Of a stretch of DNA of 64,000 nt, positions 61,271 to 64,000 are shown in pieces. Source of the DNA: Pseudomonas putida (GTDB taxonomy: Bacteria > Pseudomonadota > Gammaproteobacteria > Pseudomonadales > Pseudomonadaceae). The notes beneath the pieces are model-generated. The model searched no databases. It was not told the origin of the DNA and saw only the letters and a program-made list of their open reading frames with translations. The stretch lies in the NCBI GenBank assembly GCA_041879295.1, contig CP047152.1, positions 1,989,501 to 2,053,500 of the forward strand, given 5' to 3'. A program made the translations under genes and the position numbers. Position 1 is the first letter of the stretch. Every line of letters begins with the position of its first letter.

Positions 61271-63225
61271 GGGGCTCGCTTTTTTCGCGCCTGGCGTGGC
61301 TTGCTTGGGGTCGCCTTGCTTCCAGTCGCTTTGCTCTTCCCGCCACCGCGACGTTTCTTTTTCCAGGGCGGGGCCGCCCCGGCCGCTGGCCCGCTGATGG
61401 TCATGCGCATGCCGCTGCAACGCTCGACCAGCTTGCCCATCCACGCCGACTGCCGGGCAACGAACTCTTCCAGGGGCATCTCGCCGCTTTGCACCATGTC
61501 CAGCGCCTGCTCCCAGATTGCCGTGGTGCCGGGGTCGGCAATGGCCCGGGGAACGGCGTCGATCAGGCTGAAGGCCGCAGGTGTGGCCGACAGCGCCTTG
61601 CCGTTCTTTACCAGGTAACCGCGGTCGAGCAGACCCTGGATAATGCTGGCGCGGGTGGCTTCGGTGCCGATGCCGGTGGTTTCCTTGAGCTTCTGCTTCA
61701 GCCGAGGGTCATCCACCAGCTTGGCCACGTTTTTCATCGCTTTGATCAGGTCGCCCTCGGTAAACGGCTTGGGCGGCTGGGTCCACAGGTCTTTCAGTTG
61801 CAGGCCGTGTACGCTGCAGTCCTGGCCTTCGCGCAGCGCTGGCAGCACCTGGGCCGGTGGTGCCTCGCGGCCTTTGGCCGGGGTCAGCGCCTCGGGCAAG
61901 GCGCGGCGCCAGCCCGGCTCGACAATCTGTTTGCCCACAGCACGCAGCGCATGACCGGCGCAGTCGAAGTCGGCCTGGGTGCGGTCGTACTCATGGTTGG
62001 GCAGGAACTGCGCCAGATAGCGGGCGCGGATCAGGGTATACACGGCCTTGTGCTTGGCCGGCAGGCGCGAAGGGTCGCTGGCGGCGGCGGTGGGGATGAT
62101 GCCATGGTGAGCGCTGACTTTGGCGTCGTTCCACGCCCGCGAGCGGCGTTGCGGCTCCAGGTAGGGCTGCAGCGGCGCCAGGCTGGCATCGGCCCGTTGC
62201 AGGGCAGCGAGGATGGCAGGTGCCTCGGCGTGCTGGCTTTGTGGCAAATAGCCGCAATCGCTGCGCGGGTAGGTGATCAGCTTGTGGGTTTCGTACAGTG
62301 CCTGGGCAATGTCGAGGGTTTCCTGGGCGCCGAGGCCGAACTTTTTCGAGCACAGCTCCTGCAGGGTGCCAAGGTCGAAGGGCAGTGGTGCAACTTCGCG
62401 CACACGCTCGGTCGCTACCTTTACCGCTCGGGCAGTGCCGGCATGGCTTATATCGGTGGCGGCCTGCTGTGCCAGGCCTTGCTTCAGGCAGCGGCCTTGG
62501 TCATCGCAGGCGTCTTCGGGGGCGCGCCATTGGGCATTGAAGCGTTGGCCGGCGTGTTCCAGTTGTACATCGATGGCCCAGAACGGCACCGGCACGAAGT
62601 CGGCGATGCTGCGGTCGCGGTCGACCACCAGGCGCAAGGTGGGCGTTTGCACGCGGCCTACCGGCAGCACACCCTGGTAGCCGGATTGGCGGCCCAGCAG
62701 GGTGAACAGCCGGCTCATGTTCATGCCGATCAGCCAGTCGGCGCGGGAGCGGCCCAGCGCCGAGTGGTACAGGTTGAACGTCTCGTGGCCTGGCAGCAGG
62801 CGTGCCAGGGCTTTGCGGATGGAGGCGTCGTCCAGCGCCGACAGCCACAGGCGCTGCACCGGACCTCGGTAGCGGCAATGCTCGACCAGCTCGCGGGCAA
62901 TCATTTCGCCTTCGCGGTCGGCGTCGGTGGCAATCACCAGCTCCCGCGCTTCACCGAGCAGGCGCTTGACCGCCTTGAACTGGCTGGCGGTCTTGGGCTT
63001 TACCAGCATCTTCCATTTGTCTGGAATGATCGGCAGGTCAGCCAGGTTCCAGCGCTTGTAACGTTCGTCGTAGCTGTCGGGCGGGGCGGTTTCCAGCAGG
63101 TGGCCAATGCACCAGGTGACGCAGATATCGGTGCCTTGCCAGCAGCCGTCGCCTTTGCGGTTGGCGCCGAGCACTTTGGCGATGTCTTTTGCCTGGGAGG
63201 GTTTTTCACAGAGGAACAGGCGCAT
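61264..63225 (-). CDS. topB: DNA topoisomerase III
   Basis: The 653-aa type IA topoisomerase starts MRLFLCEKPSQAKDIAKVLG (Toprim domain). The acidic metal site is LVIATDADREGEMIARE, followed by LPVGRVQTPTLRLVVDRD; the catalytic tyrosine is in KLITYPRSDCGYLP (~Tyr319). The C-terminus is a basic tail (KKKRRGGGKSKATGSK). Decatenates DNA and resolves recombination intermediates with RecQ. The final residues RAPL and the TAG stop lie in or next to a REP unit, so the very C-terminus may vary between strains. Confidence 0.95.
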   Translation of the reverse strand: MRLFLCEKPSQAKDIAKVLGANRKGDGCWQGTDICVTWCIGHLLETAPPDSYDERYKRWNLADLPIIPDKWKMLVKPKTASQFKAVKRLLGEARELVIATDADREGEMIARELVEHCRYRGPVQRLWLSALDDASIRKALARLLPGHETFNLYHSALGRSRADWLIGMNMSRLFTLLGRQSGYQGVLPVGRVQTPTLRLVVDRDRSIADFVPVPFWAIDVQLEHAGQRFNAQWRAPEDACDDQGRCLKQGLAQQAATDISHAGTARAVKVATERVREVAPLPFDLGTLQELCSKKFGLGAQETLDIAQALYETHKLITYPRSDCGYLPQSQHAEAPAILAALQRADASLAPLQPYLEPQRRSRAWNDAKVSAHHGIIPTAAASDPSRLPAKHKAVYTLIRARYLAQFLPNHEYDRTQADFDCAGHALRAVGKQIVEPGWRRALPEALTPAKGREAPPAQVLPALREGQDCSVHGLQLKDLWTQPPKPFTEGDLIKAMKNVAKLVDDPRLKQKLKETTGIGTEATRASIIQGLLDRGYLVKNGKALSATPAAFSLIDAVPRAIADPGTTAIWEQALDMVQSGEMPLEEFVARQSAWMGKLVERCSGMRMTISGPAAGAAPPWKKKRRGGGKSKATGSKATPSKPRQARKKRAPL

Positions 63226-63334
63226 GGCCGGGACGCTTTATCGGGGTGGTGGGCCATAGGATGCGCAAGCGGGGGCGCGGAGGCAAGTTTTATCTGGATG
63301 GATGTACAGGTTTTTGTCAGGAGAAGTGTCTTTA

Positions 63335-63424
63335 CCTGTGCCGGCCTCTTCGCGGGCAAGCCCGCTCCCACATGAATCGTATTCCCATGCAGGAGCGGGC
63401 TTGTCCGCGAAGCGGCCAGTGCAG
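63335..63424. repeat. inverted REP pair
   Basis: acctgtgccggcctcttcgc (63335) faces its imperfect inverse ending near 63424, between topB and the GNAT gene. Confidence 0.85.
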
Positions 63425-63432
63425 GTTACGGA

Positions 63433-63861
63433 TCAGGCGCGTGAGTCGCGCACCATGTCCACATGCGGGATGCCAGCTTCGAGGAATTCCTCGCTGACTA
63501 CGCGAAAGCCCAGCCGCTCATAGAACGGCGTGGCGTGTACCTGGGCGCTGAGCATCTGTTGTTTCAGGTCGCGGTTCTGCGCTTCGACGATGACCGCATT
63601 GACCAACGCATCGCCAACCTTCAGGCCACGCCAGTCCTTGAGCACCGAGATGCGCCCGATGGTACCGTCGGCCAGCAGGCGCGCAGTACCGATTGGATAG
63701 TCGCCTTCCAGGGCCAGGAAGTGCAGGGCGTCCTGATCTTCCGAATCGAACTCCAGCTCTGGCGGAATGTGCTGCTCGGCGACGAACACGGCTTCACGGA
63801 TACGGCGGATGTCGGCGTTGTCTTTGTGCCAATCGGCGAGGCGAACGCTGATCTTATTCAT
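63433..63861 (-). CDS. GNAT-family N-acetyltransferase
   Basis: The 142-aa product is read from the ATG at 63861 (MNKISVRLADWHKDNADIRR). GNAT features: REAVFVAEQHIPPELEFDSE, HFLALEGDYPIGTARLLADG, IGRISVLKDWRGLKVGDALV (acetyl-CoA loop) and LSAQVHATPFYERLGFRVVS. It transfers an acetyl group to an unknown amine. It overlaps the upstream partial gene by 8 bases and so is probably translated with it. Confidence 0.88.
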   Translation of the reverse strand: MNKISVRLADWHKDNADIRRIREAVFVAEQHIPPELEFDSEDQDALHFLALEGDYPIGTARLLADGTIGRISVLKDWRGLKVGDALVNAVIVEAQNRDLKQQMLSAQVHATPFYERLGFRVVSEEFLEAGIPHVDMVRDSRA

Positions 63862-64000
63862 TGGCGAATCCCAAGCTCCCTTGTTTGACCAGCTGCTGTA
63901 CCAGCATAAGGCCATCTTCGTCCTGCAGCCACTCGGCCAGGTTGTCGATGTGCAAGGCGTCGGCCGCGCATACCAGTTTCAGCAGCTCTCGCAGTTTGCC
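63854..64000 (-). CDS. unidentified protein, C-terminal 48 residues (runs off the window)
   Basis: The frame is open from base 64000 and ends at TAA 63854-63856, overlapping the GNAT start. The visible end is helical and rather acidic (GKLRELLKLVCAADALHIDN, then LAEWLQDEDGLMLVQQLVKQ). I do not recognise the family from this fragment. The overlap suggests an operon with the GNAT gene. Confidence 0.65.
   Translation of the reverse strand, partial: GKLRELLKLVCAADALHIDNLAEWLQDEDGLMLVQQLVKQGSLGFANE

Overview
The window looks like chromosome of a Pseudomonas of the P. putida group. The DNA is GC-rich and the gene order is typical of that group: liuABCD, then glgE-treS-glgB, glgX-treY-malQ-treZ-glgA, gnd-zwf, a pyrimidine-degradation cluster, rnz, nhaB, nudC and topB. 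About a dozen intergenic spaces carry the P. putida-type REP sequence (core around gcgggtaaacccgctcctac). No tRNA, rRNA, CRISPR array, transposase or prophage block was found. The species is inferred from gene content, not from a database search.

Layout. (1) 1-6660: a decaying type VI secretion (T6SS) locus. It holds the start of a prePAAR effector, a TssE-Eag chimera, a tssC and a tssA that have both lost their 5' halves at one head-to-head scar near 2090, and an apparently whole tssM. (2) 6794-8840: a FecI-region-4/FecR-like chimera with a possible Fur box, the iron-regulated sRNA PrrF with its Fur box and terminator, a DUF6124 protein and a divergent XRE/S24 regulator. (3) 8841-9490: two copies of a ~220-bp palindromic element; a third inverted copy lies at 54199-54408. 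(4) 9491-17056: liuABCD (leucine/isovalerate catabolism), divergent from an acyl-CoA synthetase, with two 16-bp palindromes between them. (5) 17274-38526: two arms of trehalose/alpha-glucan metabolism, separated by a passenger-less autotransporter and an EEP-family hydrolase. (6) 39176-43894: a coiled-coil peptide gene, then gnd-zwf-GH15. (7) 43962-52472: a VOC protein, a RutR-like repressor, preT-preA, dihydropyrimidinase, an NCS1 transporter and an amidohydrolase, forming a reductive pyrimidine pathway. (8) 52469-64000: housekeeping and mixed metabolic genes (rnz, blc, nhaB, dienoyl-CoA isomerase, nudC, TauE/SafE permease, alpha/beta hydrolase, PuuB-like oxidase, topB, GNAT).

How the genes fit together. 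GlgA makes linear glucan from ADP-glucose. TreY and TreZ turn glucan ends into trehalose. TreS converts trehalose to maltose, its fused maltokinase makes maltose-1-phosphate, GlgE polymerises that into glucan, and GlgB branches it. GlgX and MalQ trim and rearrange, and the GH15 enzyme next to gnd-zwf may release glucose towards the pentose-phosphate route. Possible AlgU-type promoters precede both arms. In the pyrimidine cluster, uracil/thymine would be imported by the NCS1 protein, reduced by PreTA, opened by dihydropyrimidinase and finished by the M20 carbamoylase.

The most unusual material is at the left edge (T6SS deletion scar and TssE-Eag fusion), the FecI/FecR chimera beside prrF, the three-copy palindromic element and the twin operators of the liu locus.
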